Below, piece after piece: positions 11,503 through 22,520 of a stretch of DNA of 64,000 bases. The notes beneath the pieces are model-generated. The model made no database searches and had not been told where the DNA came from. It was given only the letters and a program-made list of their open reading frames with translations. The stretch is taken from contig WHUZ01000013.1 of the NCBI GenBank assembly GCA_015179045.1, positions 682,001-746,000 of the forward strand, written 5' to 3'. Positions within the stretch are counted from its first letter, which is position 1, and every line of letters begins with the position of its first letter. A program made the translations under genes and the position numbers. Source of the DNA: Kalaharituber pfeilii (Eukaryota; Ascomycota; Pezizomycetes; Pezizales; Pezizaceae).

Positions 11503-13612
11503 ATGCCTGCATATACTGAGGAAGAAATGCAACATGCGGTTGATTTCGCTAAACGGCACCCCTCCATTCCAAAGGCACGCATAGCAGCTGAATATGGAGT
11601 GAATGAAGTTACACTACGGCGCAGAGTGAAGGGCGAACGCAAGGCACACAAATTTGCTTATCGGCATCGGCAGCTTTTTACTCCAGGCGAAGAATCAGCA
11701 CTCAAAGAACACTGCCTTGAAATGGCCGATCGCGGTTTCCCACTATCCCACGCTTTGTTTGAGCAAATGGCACAAGATATTCTAATTTCTCGTGCTCAGA
11801 AGCATAGTACTACTGAGAAACAATGTACTGGTAGTATATGGGAGATCAGGAAGGCTCATAAGGATGCAGTAGCTAAGGGATTAGCACCTGCTATTGGGAA
11901 GCACTGGGTATCACGGTTTCTTAAACGCCATCCGGAACTTGACAAAAAGTTCGTCCAATACCACGAGCGTACACGGCGAAAAGCAGGTGCATCTAAAGAA
12001 CTCCAAGCGCATTTCTATAGGCTTCTAGCAAATCTTATTCGGCGGTACAATGTCACTGAACCGAACATATGGAATTGCGACGAAAAAGGCATTATTATTG
12101 GAGATGATAAGATCAAGAAAAAATACATTGTTCGCGCAGGGACCAAAGCTGCAGAAGCACTAACTGAGGGGTCTAGAGAGTTTGTTACTGTTTTGGAGAC
12201 AGTTTCTGCAGCAGGGGCGCATATACCACCATATGTGGTATACAAGGGCAAAGTTCATGTCGAAGCATCATATGGAGAAGGGGGGGTACATAGCGCTGAT
12301 GCGACATTTGGTATGTCACCAAATGGATATATGGATGATGATTTAGGCTTCGAGTACATCTCTACACACTTTGAGTGCCATACCAGGCCAGCATATGATA
12401 AATCTCTGAAGAAGCGCCCTACCCGAATTCTTATTGTTGATGGGCATAGCTCTCATGTCTATTGGCGGACGGTTGAATTTGCTCTCAATCATGATATCCA
12501 GATGATATGCCTCCCACCCCATAGCACTCACTTTATGCAACCTCTTGACGTGGGATGCTTTGGCTTGCTTCAGAGAGCCTATCGGCGCAATCTACAGTAC
12601 TGGCTATGTCATCATACCTTCGAAGTACTGAAACGACCGGCGTTTTGGGAAATTTTGTACGAGGCTCGCAAGGAAGTATATACCATAGATATCATCAAGA
12701 AAGCATGGAATAAATCTGGATGCTGGCCAGTCAATATTGACAATGCGCGAGGAGTACCAGCTACAGTGGGTAATGGGCCTGAGACATCAAGGACGAAAAA
12801 GGTTAAATTTGCGCCTACAACCAATCAGCTTCAAGATACCATGATCCCTGCATTTCCTCCCGCCTCGAAGCTTCCCCCTACCAATACTATACTATCACCA
12901 CCGACGAAGCTGCGTAATCTTGCTCGCCAAATCGACCAATTCGCATTAACTCCTCAACGTAGTGCAACAATACGAGAATTCATTGATCTTACTATGCAGC
13001 AAGTTGCATACTTCCATGAGATTCGCCCACGAGGGGAAAAATTTATGCAGCTCAGAAGTGGAAAAGAAATCAACAAGGCACCAAGCAAACGTCGAGTAGG
13101 TCAAGGGCGCGTTTTAACACGCAAGGAGGTTGAGGAGGGCCAGAAGAAGTTGATTTAAAAAAAGGAGGATGAAGCTGCTGCTGCTGTATTAAAGGCTGCT
13201 AAGGCAGCAGAGAAAAAGGTCCGGGATGCAGAAAAGGCAGCTCGAGAAGCTGAATGGAAGCAGGCACGAGATGCAGCACTCGCAGCAGGACTCCCTATCC
13301 CAAAAAAGCCCCGTGCACCTCGCAAAAAAAAGGCTCCAGCTACTGATCCAATGGAGGGGTCCTCAAAAGCGGGGAAGGGGGGGTTAACAGAGAATGCAGA
13401 AGGTAAGAATGCTATAGCTGTTACAAAGAATAGTGCTAATGTCACCCAAGGCCCCCCTGTAGAGGAAATATCAATTGAGGAGGATTGGGAGGACGAGGAC
13501 GATGAAATATTTGTACAACATCTTCGGCAGCTGGAAATATATAATTATATGGAAGTACGTATCTATGCAAAATCTTCATTATGTCTATAAGCTCACTAAT
13601 GTATAGGATTAA
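11503..13612 (+). pseudogene. Pogo/Fot1 transposase (HTH-CENPB, DDE), interrupted by one stop
   Basis: The first 551 codons (11503-13158) carry an N-terminal Psq-type HTH (IAAEYGVNEVTLRRRVKGE), a CENPB/Tc5-type HTH ending HWVSRFLKRHPEL, and a DDE_1 domain with Asp193 (NIWNCDEKG), Asp313 (ILIVDGHSSH) and Asp349 (HFMQPLDVGCFG). The last two are separated by 35 residues, as in Fot1/pogo. After the TAA at 13156-13158 the same frame continues with KKEDEAAAA, AAKAAEKK and PKKPRAPRKKK to an acidic end. This is the Ala/Lys coiled-coil tail usual in these transposases. A possible terminal intron (GTACGT 13555 to TAG 13606) would give a stop at 13610. So this is one nonsense change away from a full-length protein. 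The catalytic part is intact. Confidence 0.88.
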
Positions 13613-13903
13613 TTGAGTAGTAAGAGGTTTTTATGCCATCTGAGAATTATATACAGCATTGACTGTATTGATTTATGGAGAATTCGAATTTTGAGGGGGT
13701 AGATATTGAGGAGGGTTGTCTTTCTATACTATTTTGGTCTAATTTTTGGATATTTCATGAGATCTTGTATTTTTTATTTTTTCCTATATCATATCTGATA
13801 GTGCAGCGCTTGTTGTATTGAGTATGACTTCGCCTATATTTTTGCCGTTTTGTTGGCGTTGGTAATAGTAATGAATTTGAAGGTGGATGCAGGGATTCCC
13901 AAT

Positions 13904-13946
13904 TCGGTCACCTATGGGTGGTCGGTCACCATTAGGTAAGCGACAG
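13904..13946 (-). repeat. Right TIR of the pogo element
   Basis: Inverted copy of 11316-11358, followed by the TA duplication at 13947-13948. Confidence 0.9.
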
Positions 13947-13948
13947 TA

Positions 13949-15159
13949 CTTCGTACTGTACTGAGAATTTTCTGTTTTCTTATTTCGCGCTGTTTTCTTA
14001 TTGCGCCATATTTTCTGATTACTCAATATTTTGTTACTAGGGAGTACGTCACCCGTATAATGTTTTCTGTCTGCGTTATGCGCACACCGTTTCCAGACTT
14101 CTCATTTATAGTATTTCCTACCCAGCTGTATTTGTCTACATCACGTGGTAAGGTGCGGAATAACTCCATGCTGCAAGAAATATGTACCACAATCTTTGAC
14201 TGTCATTGACCTTAACAGTTTTGGGATGCAAATATTATTATTATCATCACAATATTTCTCGCCATCCGCTCCAGTGCACTATGCGAAAGCCTCGTGAATT
14301 GAGGCTCCTCTTTTGCCACACTGGGGGAGCGCTGAAACATTACTGGTGGCACAGACTCAATGAAGCCTTGCCTGCACATACATAGAGGAGTCTGGTTGGC
14401 GCTGCAGATAAAGCCTCAAGTTACAATTGGCGTTGAATACCCCCTTTCAGCCTCCACTGCACCCTGAACTACACCCTCAGTGATAACCTCCAAGCAGAAG
14501 CGTGTTCGTAATGGTTCTTTTTTTCCCGTGTTCACACGAGATGTGCACTCTGCATAATGTGCGCCACCCGATCGGGGGTCAAAAGTGAAGTAGGTTGACT
14601 TTTTGTCGAAAAGCCTTCAGAACAATTGTAGTTATGGGTTTTACACACAAAAATGACACACGTAATTTTAACTGCATACAAGTCAATAAATTGTTGCATA
14701 ATTACCACTCAACACCCATAAACAGCAAAGCTGCTCTGGCGCACTTCTAACTAAATAACAGGAGCTGTTCTTTTGTTATTTTATCCCACTCTTCCACCTT
14801 ATTTGTACATTCTCGCATACAATAATAATTCTGACACACTGAACTTTGGTAGTTTCTCAATTGTGAATTTCATGACTGAAATCGTCATTTCGCTATTGTA
14901 TGCAGGCTTCAGCAGGTGAGGCTGTGACTGGGAAATGGAGTTCTGTAAGTTGGTTGAAGAACAAAGAATTAAAAGAGTGCTACTCTGTGAAGCGTGTAAG
15001 AAACTACAGAAAATGCGTGTAGAATAACAAGAGTATTAGCAACTATCCCTGTCACATTGTATGCAACTTTTTGCGCTTCTGAAGTACTCAATCAGTTCCC
15101 GAAACGTACAGTAACCAAGCGGCGCAGCACAATACCGACCGGTAAGATTCAGTTGTAAC
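13949..15159. other. Intergenic, no gene seen
   Basis: Moderately AT-rich, with no supportable frame. Confidence 0.3.
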
Positions 15160-15201
15160 TGTGCTCGTGCCCAGACTATTATTTTCGGCCCCTTCAGCTG
15201 T
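15160..15201 (-). repeat. Ultra-short repeat (micro-MITE-like), copy 2
   Basis: 42 bp beginning TGTGCTCGTGCCCAGACTAT on the plus strand, the complement of the copy at 22457-22511. Perfect 9-bp direct repeats AGTTGTAAC at 15151-15159 and 15202-15210 flank it exactly, as a transposition target duplication would. Confidence 0.6.
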
Positions 15202-15450
15202 AGTTGTAACGCTCAACAGGCCCCCCGTCTCTACAGGGCCCAACATGGTGAGGGGAAATTGAAAGTGGCCGTCAACTAAAAATTGATACTTAATGAGTAC
15301 CCATTTTCCCTTTTCTTGTGTATCTCCCCTCGCCACCTTCCCCCAATTCCCTTCGGTAGCTTCGTACATAATCATCACCACTCTACGTCGCGTGCAATTT
15401 GGAAATTCAAAAGCGAACTCTTTCCACATATAAACTCCATCCGTCCACAC

Positions 15451-17290
15451 ATGGCTCCTAAGAAACAAAAGAAAGCCCACCGTCAAAACGCGCCGTCGTC
15501 GACGGTCAGTGGAGGCCTCTGCCAAGCCATCACCCCGAGCAACGAACAGTGCGATTCCGCTGCAACTAGTGCAACAGGAAAACAAAGATTCTGCGCACAA
15601 CATGCGGAAGAATATAGCATTTTTTATTTGTATGTACAAGTTGTAAATTTTCCCCAGCCAGGCCATATTTTCGAGAAACATCTCTGTCCTCCATCTAATT
15701 AGGCGGGAACGTCTACTTACGAGTTTTTGGTGGGTAGGAGGTATAAGGAGCTTCAGGCGCAGCTAGAGGAGCTGAAGCTCCCAGAAGCCCACTCTGTTGG
15801 GGAAACTGGTCATGTCAAAGCGATACCAATGACCAAAGCGGGGATAGAGACAGGCAGGCAGAAGACGGTATTACAGTCGTTGAAACGTTAGAATATGGGC
15901 TGGTTAAACGGAATATTGAAGCGTGGAAGTGGTTCATGAATCACTTTCACTCACGAGATTAAAATCAGGGTATGTATCATATATACCTAGCTTGAGCCTA
16001 TAAGCTAAGGAAAGAATGCCTGGCCTTGTACATGGCTGGTGATAATTGTCTAAAGGACATAAGCAAGCCGTACAAAGCCTCCAGGCAGAGCGTGAACAGA
16101 TTCAAAATTTCCTCTTCACTGTTGAGAAGCAGTACAACAGTCTCAGGCTGCCGCAGAAAACCGGAGATCGTCTGGGAAAGTGGCAGGATGCAGTCAAAGA
16201 ACAAGTCACCCATCGGGAAAAGTGGCTGGCTGGTAGCTCGTCATCTTCCGACTGTCATGGCTATCGCCATGCATGAATGGCAAGTCAACAGCCAAACAAG
16301 ACCACTTTTACGACGCGTGCGAAAGTGCGAGGCTCATCAAGCCGATGGAAAATATCACGGTACACATGGTGCCTCCGGAGGGAGAGCCAGACCCCCTGGC
16401 AGCTGCGTTGGCGGCAAAAAAACAGGAGTTGTTGGGTGATTTTTGGTTCTTTTTGCGATATCGGTTTGAGGTGGAGCTAGAACCGTTGTTCAATTTTATT
16501 CGTGTTACTGGTAGGTTTCATGCATCGTTGTTTGAATGCCACACTGGTAATATTATATGTCTTTTTTTTTTTTTTTTGGCCATGTTAAAATACTGTCCAG
16601 AGGTAGTGCTGGCGCTAACGCCATTGAATGGTTAACCACAGAGTGCATCTTCCGCCGAATCGTCCTTGCCACGCCAGGCGCATTAGAGCTCTCGCATCCT
16701 CATTCAACAATCGCATCCTCATTCAACAATCCGTAGCTTTCCGGATGGCGAAACCATCAGCATCGTCATCCTGCAGGAGCTCTGGGATCTGCTGCATGAG
16801 AGTCCCACAAGCCTTGTATGGGGCGCCATCAGTGACTACCGGACCTTCGTCAACCCCCAGTTCGAGGAGCACCAAGATGTCCCCAACGATGAACAAATTT
16901 TCCTTTAAGGAGGTTAGGTCCACCTTGCAGAGTCCCTGGGCATCCCATCCAGATCTCCGAAAATCTCCTGGTTCTATCTATCTCAGTTGACATCCGCTTG
17001 CTGCATTGCAGAGATTCATTCTCTTGCGCGGAGCATCCGGGAGGTGTTGGTGCTTTATCAACTGTTGAATGTGTTGCCGTTGGATGAGTGGACGTTCTAC
17101 TGGAAGCAGATTTAGGGCGCGGACAGCTTAGACCAGCAGATGTATCGTTCTCTCTGTACCTATAACGACATTCTAATAAGACTGGCCCACAACCCCCCAT
17201 TGTCAGACATCAACTATTGTTTTGATGTGCAGGAGGCTATTCTGACATGGGTAGAGCACCAGGCACGCCCACTTGTGTACTTCTAAGTCG
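15451..17290 (+). pseudogene. Decayed multi-exon gene starting with a Cys/His motif (5' part)
   Basis: An ATG at 15451 opens MAPKKQKKAHRQN and GGLCQAITPSNEQCDS...RFCAQHAEEY, a C-x8-C...C-x2-H arrangement that could bind zinc. A putative intron (acceptor TCTAATTAG near 15702) leads to YKELQAQLEELKLPEA. Further coherent blocks follow in shifting frames: NIEAWKWFMNHFHSRD, SLQAEREQIQNFLFTVEKQY, PMENITVHMVPPEGEPDP, ELLGDFWFFLRYRFEVELEP, LQELWDLLHESPTSLVWGAI, VLPLDEWTFYWKQI and EAILTWVEHQARPLVYF. Stops and frameshifts between them (near 15890, 16905, 17113, 17283) show decay. The text reads as one real protein, not a transposon I know. Function is unknown. Confidence 0.5.
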
Positions 17291-17518
17291 GCATTGATGA
17301 CCCCTATGCGCTATCTTTGATACAGGAATTCAAAAACTCTCTTCACATGCACAAGAATTTGGGCCAAAAATGCAAAAACTAACGAAATAGTGTGTACACC
17401 CGAGAATCCACAGAAGTGAACAAGCCGCATGCGGTGTGCTCTGCGGAGGGTGCGCCTAGCTACAGCTGAGTTCGTTGTGCTGGCAACACTGGCTGAGTCC
17501 CTTTCCTGAGCTGAGGGG

Positions 17519-18600
17519 GTGATAAGTGCGGATGGTGGGCTGCATTTACCACACAAGCCAAGAGGGTACAATGACCATCATTATGATGTTTTGGTCACCA
17601 GTGTACGGGAGGAACGTACGATAGAGAGCTTGTTGTCTGATATTTGGAGAAAGCTGGTGCGCGGGGATGAGTCAGGTGGTTTAAAGTGGGATTGCGCAAG
17701 ACAGAAGAAAGCAGAATTTTCCAATTTCCATCCATTCATATCGGTATGTCCGTTGAGTGAATTGAGTGGTGAGAAGTGGAATGATGAAGACAGTAATACC
17801 CCGTCCCTGAGCCGCCCCACTAGGTGGCCCCAGGAGGCGGACGACTTCCTTTCTAGCTTGTTGAACGATCATCTGAACCCGCCGCAAAGGGGAACGATGC
17901 CGAGTACGGATATAAAATGGCCATGGAAGCAGCGAACTCTCAATTGCCATAGTTTGGTACGCAAACGGGTGGGCCAAGGTATTCTTGAACTTGACACCAC
18001 GGCTCCATTGGACGCGAACCTGCCAATCGGGGCCGCATTCACAATCTCCAAGCACTCGGGGCTCTACATCGATGTGGGGGGCCTGTTGACATTCCTTCTT
18101 GATGGCACCTTCCTCAGAGTATGGAAGTCCGACTTCTCCCGGATGACACTCTCATGCGCCACGCCACTTTATACCACCATGACCACCCCGCAGCATCGTT
18201 CACCCTGTTTTTCCTCCGCTCAGGTGCGGTCCATTCGCCCTTCAAGTTCTCTCGTACCCTGCCCTACTGGTTCACAGACGATGACTACGGGAGAGTTCTC
18301 ACGTCGCCGTACCTCCTCAAGGACCCCCCGGGGTCTGAAGCCGCCCGTGCGCGGTTACATGAGCTTCACGTTCGGGCATCTCCAAGACTATATTGTGCGG
18401 CGAGATATGATTCTTTGCATGAAGGGTAGCCCGGAGGAGGCGATTACATTGATAGAAGGACGACAAGCACGCATGCAGGTAAGTCCGGGACTGGCTGAAG
18501 ACCTAGTGTTAATTGGTACTGAGTCTGATAGGACGTGGAATAGGCGTTGCAGTTATAGTGCAGAGAGGATAATAGAAGGAAGTTTGAGAGTACGTTGGAG
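17519..18600 (+). pseudogene. Decayed gene, 3' part (probably the same gene as 15451-17290)
   Basis: A long open stretch without an ATG at its head reads HYDVLVTSVREERTIESLLS, GLLTFLLDGTFLR, then shifts frame near 18120 into LPDDTLMRHATLYHHDHPAA, FKFSRTLPYWFTDDDYGRVL and RLHELHVRASPRL. It shifts back for DYIVRRDMILCMKGSPEEAI. The two frames alternate cleanly, so at least two indels have accumulated. No recognised domain. It lies in the same orientation and just downstream of the decayed Cys/His gene and may be its C-terminal half. That link is inferred from spacing only. Confidence 0.4.
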
Positions 18601-19436
18601 TTTGAGGTGCATGGGCCAATGGATTTGAGGAGAGTGAAGGAGATGGTGGAGGAGTGTTGGATGAGGGAGTGGGACGAAGGTACCCGAATAGTCCGCGCGG
18701 ACAGTCCGGAGACATCCCGGGGGGGTGGAGGTAGTAGAGCAGAAAGGAAGATCCCCGGGACGGAGAGCCGACTCAGGCGAGGGGTCCTGGGGATGCATCA
18801 TGTTGTGATATCGGGGGGCTTGGAGTTGCCCAGGGTTACGGAGCGCGGAGGAAACGACGAGACAGTCTGGGACAGCTGCTGTAAGATAGACAGATAGTAT
18901 CCACTACTGCCTTGCGATGGACCGGAGCGGTGAGAACTGGCGGAACGAACGTACGACCAAATGCGAGTGCGAGTGCGTAAATGTGGGTGCGAAAAGAAGA
19001 GAAGAGAAGGTTGTTGATTGTATGTGCTACAGTACAGATTGTCTATATATATCTGGCATTCAGGTGTGAAGGGGTGGACTACCCGGAAGGGTGGGAGAAG
19101 TGGGAGGACGCGGACGGGGACGGGAAGAAGTGGGTGGAGAAGCAAGAGAACGGGGAGGTGGTGGATGTGCTGGAGGAATTTTTTAGGTCCTTGAATTTCT
19201 GAGAGGGGAGGGGACGAATTTTCGTTTGTTCGAAGGTGGCGGCGGAGGGAAAGGGTAGTTATTTTTATTGCCCCGGGAGGTGGGGCGGGGAGGGGTCGAG
19301 ATTTTCGTTTGTAGAGGTGGTGGTGGAAGGGGTAGTTAGACAAGCCTGCCTCCGGGCTTTGAGGGTTTAGACCCAGGGGCCCTGCCGTGGCGAACAGCTG
19401 CATGCGGGGTCACGTGAAATTAAAAAAAAAAAAATG
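18601..19436 (+). mobile_element. Retroelement family 2: end of ORF, 3' UTR and tail
   Basis: Coding remnants EVHGPMDLRRVKEMVEECWM and, after an interruption by repeat X, VDYPEGWEKWEDADGDGKKW and ENGEVVDVLEEFFRSLNF end in a stop at about 19203. A G-rich 3' UTR and the family 2 end follow: CCCTGCCGTGGCGAACAGC, TGCATGCGGGGTCACGTG and an A-tract. A second copy of this layout (GKDVGVLEQFF then stop, UTR, tail) lies at 51175-51712. That links this C-terminus to this tail. I infer a LINE, but no RT is visible here. Confidence 0.55.
18880..19045 (+). repeat. Dispersed repeat X, copy 2
   Basis: Closely matches the reverse complement of 35368-35530: ACAGATAGTATCCACTACTG, GATGGACCGGAGC, GAACTGGCGGAACGAACGTA and TTGTTGATTGTATG. 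It interrupts the coding remnant of a family 2 retroelement. Confidence 0.6.
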
Positions 19437-19913
19437 ATGAGGCCCCCTCCTCTCCCCTCAAGAAATACCTGTACCTTCTGTACCTTCCCAGTATCCCCTT
19501 CCCCTTGGTAGTTACCTCCCCCCAGGCCTTCACCCACCGTTGCATTCGAAGTGCCAAGATTCTCACAGTGCCAAGCGCCAGAGTGGGAGGCCGGGACAAG
19601 GGACTCTCTTGGGTGTCGGCCACAAGAAGGCCTCTTGCAGCGCATCCAGCTGCTTCAGCAGGGTCCGCTCGGCGGAGGGAAGGAAAGGCCCCTCCCAGGG
19701 CTAGGGAACTCGCAGTGGGCATAAGCCCGATCTCCTGGCGGAAGGCATACACAGGCGTGGCGAGGGTGGTGGCCTTAAGGGGACCGGAACTCACCTGGAG
19801 GGGCCGGCAGCGGTTGAGAGGAGCTTGGGAGTGTGATGAAGGCCACGTGGATTGTATGCATGAGAGAGGTGCCTCTTGTAAAAGTAGTGCGTAGAGATGT
19901 TACCTAAAAGGGG
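19437..19913. other. GC-rich stretch, no gene supported
   Basis: Open frames exist on both strands, as expected from GC-rich sequence, but none carries a recognisable motif. It may be retroelement sequence. Confidence 0.25.
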
Positions 19914-20650
19914 GTGATGTGGGAGACTACCCAAAAGGGAAGCGCTGGGAGGTTAGGATGTGGCCGAAGGTTCTTTGGGGCGGGCTGAGCTTCTGATCTT
20001 CTTTTCTTCTGGTCTGACATGCTTCTGAGCAATACTCTCTTGCTCGGACTCGTGCTCTCCGCTTCGCGCCCTCCGCCTCATGCCCCCTTTAAAACAGTGA
20101 TAAGTAACCGTGGGGCTCGGTGCCAGCCCCTGGCAGCCCGTTACAAGGAGGCTTCAATATCAGGCCCTTCGTAAGTGAATGGGGGAGGCGCCGTGAGCAG
20201 TAAGGGAGAAGGTCTGGGCCCTTGCAGGCATGGAAAACGTGACCACAGTCCCATATCAGAACCAGGCGAGGTATGCCCTGAGGCCGATGAGGGGCTCCAC
20301 GGGCGTGGGGACTTGTGGCCCGAGAGCTTCGGAGGGGGTCGAAGCTATATGTAAGATACCCTCTTACACCAATGTATGTACAGTAGCTGGGAAAGGGTCC
20401 CTTCCTATTGAGGTAGGCTGGACCCGGAATACTGATGTAAGGTGCCCTCCTACACCGAGGTGGTTATGTACAGTAGCTTGAAAAGGGTCATGCAAGGAGA
20501 GGTATTTAAGGAGGGCTCCTGGGAAGAATGAGAGAACGGCTTCTAAAACACTCCACTCTTACACTATAGCTCCACCAGAGTTGATGGAGGACCTTTCATC
20601 AAGGGTAGCGATGATAAAAAGCACCCGATCGACCTCCTAACCAACGCGAT
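19914..20650 (+). other. Possible LTR (solo or remnant)
   Basis: A purine run AAAAGGGGG (about 19905-19913) directly precedes TGATGTGGGAGACTACCC, as a polypurine tract precedes a 3' LTR. About 590 bp further on lies a TATA-like TATTTAAGG (about 20503). No second LTR, primer site or gag-pol is visible, so this is tentative. Confidence 0.25.
20350..20489 (+). repeat. Imperfect tandem duplication, period about 86 bp
   Basis: GTAAGATACCCTCTTACACC...ATGTACAGTAGCTGGGAAAGG recurs as GTAAGGTGCCCTCCTACACC...ATGTACAGTAGCTTGAAAAGG at 20436. Confidence 0.7.
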
Positions 20651-21288
20651 ACAGACTGCAACATTATGATTGTGGACAAAAGTGAGGATTCTGAAATTGG
20701 AATATTCCTTAGGCATAAAGCTCAAGTGTCTCTATCTCCGATAGGATGATGAGAACGGTGATCAGAAGAGGAGATCTGACGCTGATGACATCGAATCTCT
20801 TGACCGTGTTGAGCTTTGGGTAGAAAGAGATGATTGTTATTCCTTCGTCGAGAGTAGCCAAAGTAATACACCTATATACATAGAGCATGAGGTTGCTCTC
20901 GGGCCCTTACCACCCTTTATCACGGACCTCTCTGATATCCGACACCTCCGACACTCCGACATTACTGTAGATCTCTAACAGACCGCAAAGATGATGGAAC
21001 TATTGATGAGTGCGTTGCGATATTTTGGATCGGTTACTATCATATGCCCGAGCTTCGGATGCATCTGGTACATGATTCATTCCAGTCTTTAATCACATTG
21101 GGAATCCGAGTGCTTCTAATTCAGCGGCAGCAAAATACTCCGGAACTACTCAAATGTTACACCTATTCTTGTCGCTAAAGGGACCGACCCACTGAGTACT
21201 CCACTACCCATTGAAGAGAATTTGGAGTTTTGATTATTGATAACGAGGATACAGGTCCATTCAACAGCACATTAGATTACAGTATCAT
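20651..21288. other. No gene seen
   Basis: No frame or motif worth reporting. Confidence 0.3.
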
Positions 21289-21298
21289 ACCTATTTTG

Positions 21299-21366
21299 CC
21301 TGCCATGGCGAACAGCGCCAAGTGGGGTCATGTGATAATTTTTTTAAATCTAAAAAAAAAAAATGC
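21299..21366 (+). mobile_element. Family 2 retroelement end, 5'-truncated insertion
   Basis: CTGCCATGGCGAACAGC...GGGGTCATGTGATAATT plus an A-tract. The flanks ACCTATTTTG (21289-21298) and ACCTGTTTTG (21367-21376) are a 10-bp target duplication with one mismatch. Confidence 0.7.
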
Positions 21367-21509
21367 ACCTGTTTTGGCCAGGCCGCACCACTCTGGTAGT
21401 CTGGTTGCCGTTCTGGAGAGGCGGGGGTACAGCAGGATTGGGGATTGTATTGAAGTAAGTATATAGCGTTTGTCCCATAGTAATTGTACACCATGCAGCT
21501 ATGCCACTA

Positions 21510-21845
21510 TTTTTTTTTTTTTTTTTTTTAAATATCAGTACTCGCATGCCGCCCTAAGGGCTATGGCGAGGTTTAGCTACATAAGAAATAAAAGGAAAAG
21601 GAAAAGTAACAGGATCAAGTAATTAACATGTGTAAGCCCACGACTTCCGCTTGTATTGTGGGTAGTATCCTCGGGTGCCAGCGTGTGGGAGTCTTGTCTT
21701 CCTATTTCCTTCCTCTGTCCCACTCATACTGGCTCGCCCTCAACCACTTTCCTCCAAGTCTCACTTTCCCTATCTCAGTGGGTGCCTCCAAATAAACCAC
21801 CACGGAGCTTGCCAGCTTTCCTTCTTCGATTAGTGATTGTTTATG
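21510..21845 (-). pseudogene. Family 1 retroelement end with an ORF1-like coding remnant
   Basis: A T-tract at 21510-21528 and the family 1 end (GCCGCCCTAAGGGCTATGGC) lie at the low end. Reading the minus strand from about 21840, the frame gives LIEEGKLASSVVVYLEAP, KVRLGGKWLRASQYEWDR and then a stop. The same peptide recurs at 44436-44756 (LIEEGKLTSSMVIYLEEQ, VRLGGKWLKCCWYEWDR). I infer a retroelement ORF1 end, since the position just before a knuckle-type region would fit, but the knuckle is absent here. Confidence 0.5.
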
Positions 21846-21896
21846 CCACTAGCACAATGCAGGAAACATGCAATCCAGAGCAGTAAATAAGTCTAT

Positions 21897-21952
21897 TTTT
21901 TTTTTTTTTTTTTTTTTTATATCATTTATCGCATGCCACCCTATGGGCTATG
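21897..21952 (-). mobile_element. Minimal LINE family 1 insertion
   Basis: A poly(T) tract is followed by about 34 bp of the family 1 3' end (GCATGCCACCCTATGGGCTA). Perfect 12-bp duplications AAATAAGTCTAT flank it at 21885-21896 and 21953-21964. Confidence 0.9.
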
Positions 21953-22069
21953 AAATAAGTCTATATCAGGATTTCCAGCACTGTACAGCCCTATGTCTGA
22001 GAACCAAGCATCAGGGAGATCCTACAGCTTGACGAAACCAGGACCCACTGGCGAGATGCAATAGTCGTC

Positions 22070-22205
22070 AGTTTATCATCTTTCTCTCCGCATTTATTTC
22101 TGTTACTTATTCCTTATGTACCTAATCTCTCCATAGCCCACAGGGGTGACATGCGAGTAATGATTATTATAAAAAATAAAATAAAATAAAATAAAATAAA
22201 AATGT
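22070..22205 (+). mobile_element. Short LINE family 1 insertion
   Basis: About 90 bp of 3' UTR plus the family 1 end (CCATAGCCCACAGGGGTGAC, GCGAGTAATGATTATT) and an (AAAAT)n tail. Perfect 13-bp duplications ATGCAATAGTCGT lie at 22057-22069 and 22206-22218. Confidence 0.9.
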
Positions 22206-22456
22206 ATGCAATAGTCGTGGAGTCGAGTATGCCCCGTTAGCCTCGGGAACCCCAAGGGCGGTACGCGATCACTCATAAAAAAAAAAAAAAAAAGGCCTCC
22301 GGAAGGACGTTGTGGGTTAACAGCAAACACGAGGCTCGTGAGCACTAGTGTCCGAAAGGGGGGCGCATTCTTGCGTGTCCAGGTGCTCGAACGGCGTGAG
22401 GCCACCTCGGATAAGCAGTACTTTGGGATTTTATCAGAGATACATAAGGTTACATA

Positions 22457-22511
22457 CATATGTTCTCGTACGGCCGCGAAGGCCGAAAATAATAGTCTGG
22501 GCACGAGAACA
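22457..22511 (+). repeat. Ultra-short repeat (micro-MITE-like), copy 3
   Basis: 55 bp with near-terminal inverted repeats TGTTCTCGTAC and GCACGAGAACA around a small GGCC-rich hairpin and AATAATAGTCTGG. Perfect 9-bp duplications GGTTACATA lie at 22448-22456 and 22512-22520. Confidence 0.65.
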
Positions 22512-22520
22512 GGTTACATA

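Larger units (their letters stand above)
11314..13948 (+). mobile_element. Fot1/pogo-type DNA transposon, nearly complete
   Basis: The element spans 11316-13946 (2,631 bp) between TA dinucleotides at 11314-11315 and 13947-13948, the pogo/Tc1 target duplication. Terminal inverted repeats of about 43 bp begin CTGTCGCTTACCTAATGG and contain GGTGACCGA...GTGACCGA, differing at about one position. The single gene inside encodes a DD35D transposase with one in-frame stop. High TIR identity suggests recent arrival. Confidence 0.9.

Noticed and set aside
19914..20650. Full LTR retrotransposon
   Set aside because: Only a purine tract, TG start and TATA-like site; no paired LTR, primer site or pol domains were found.
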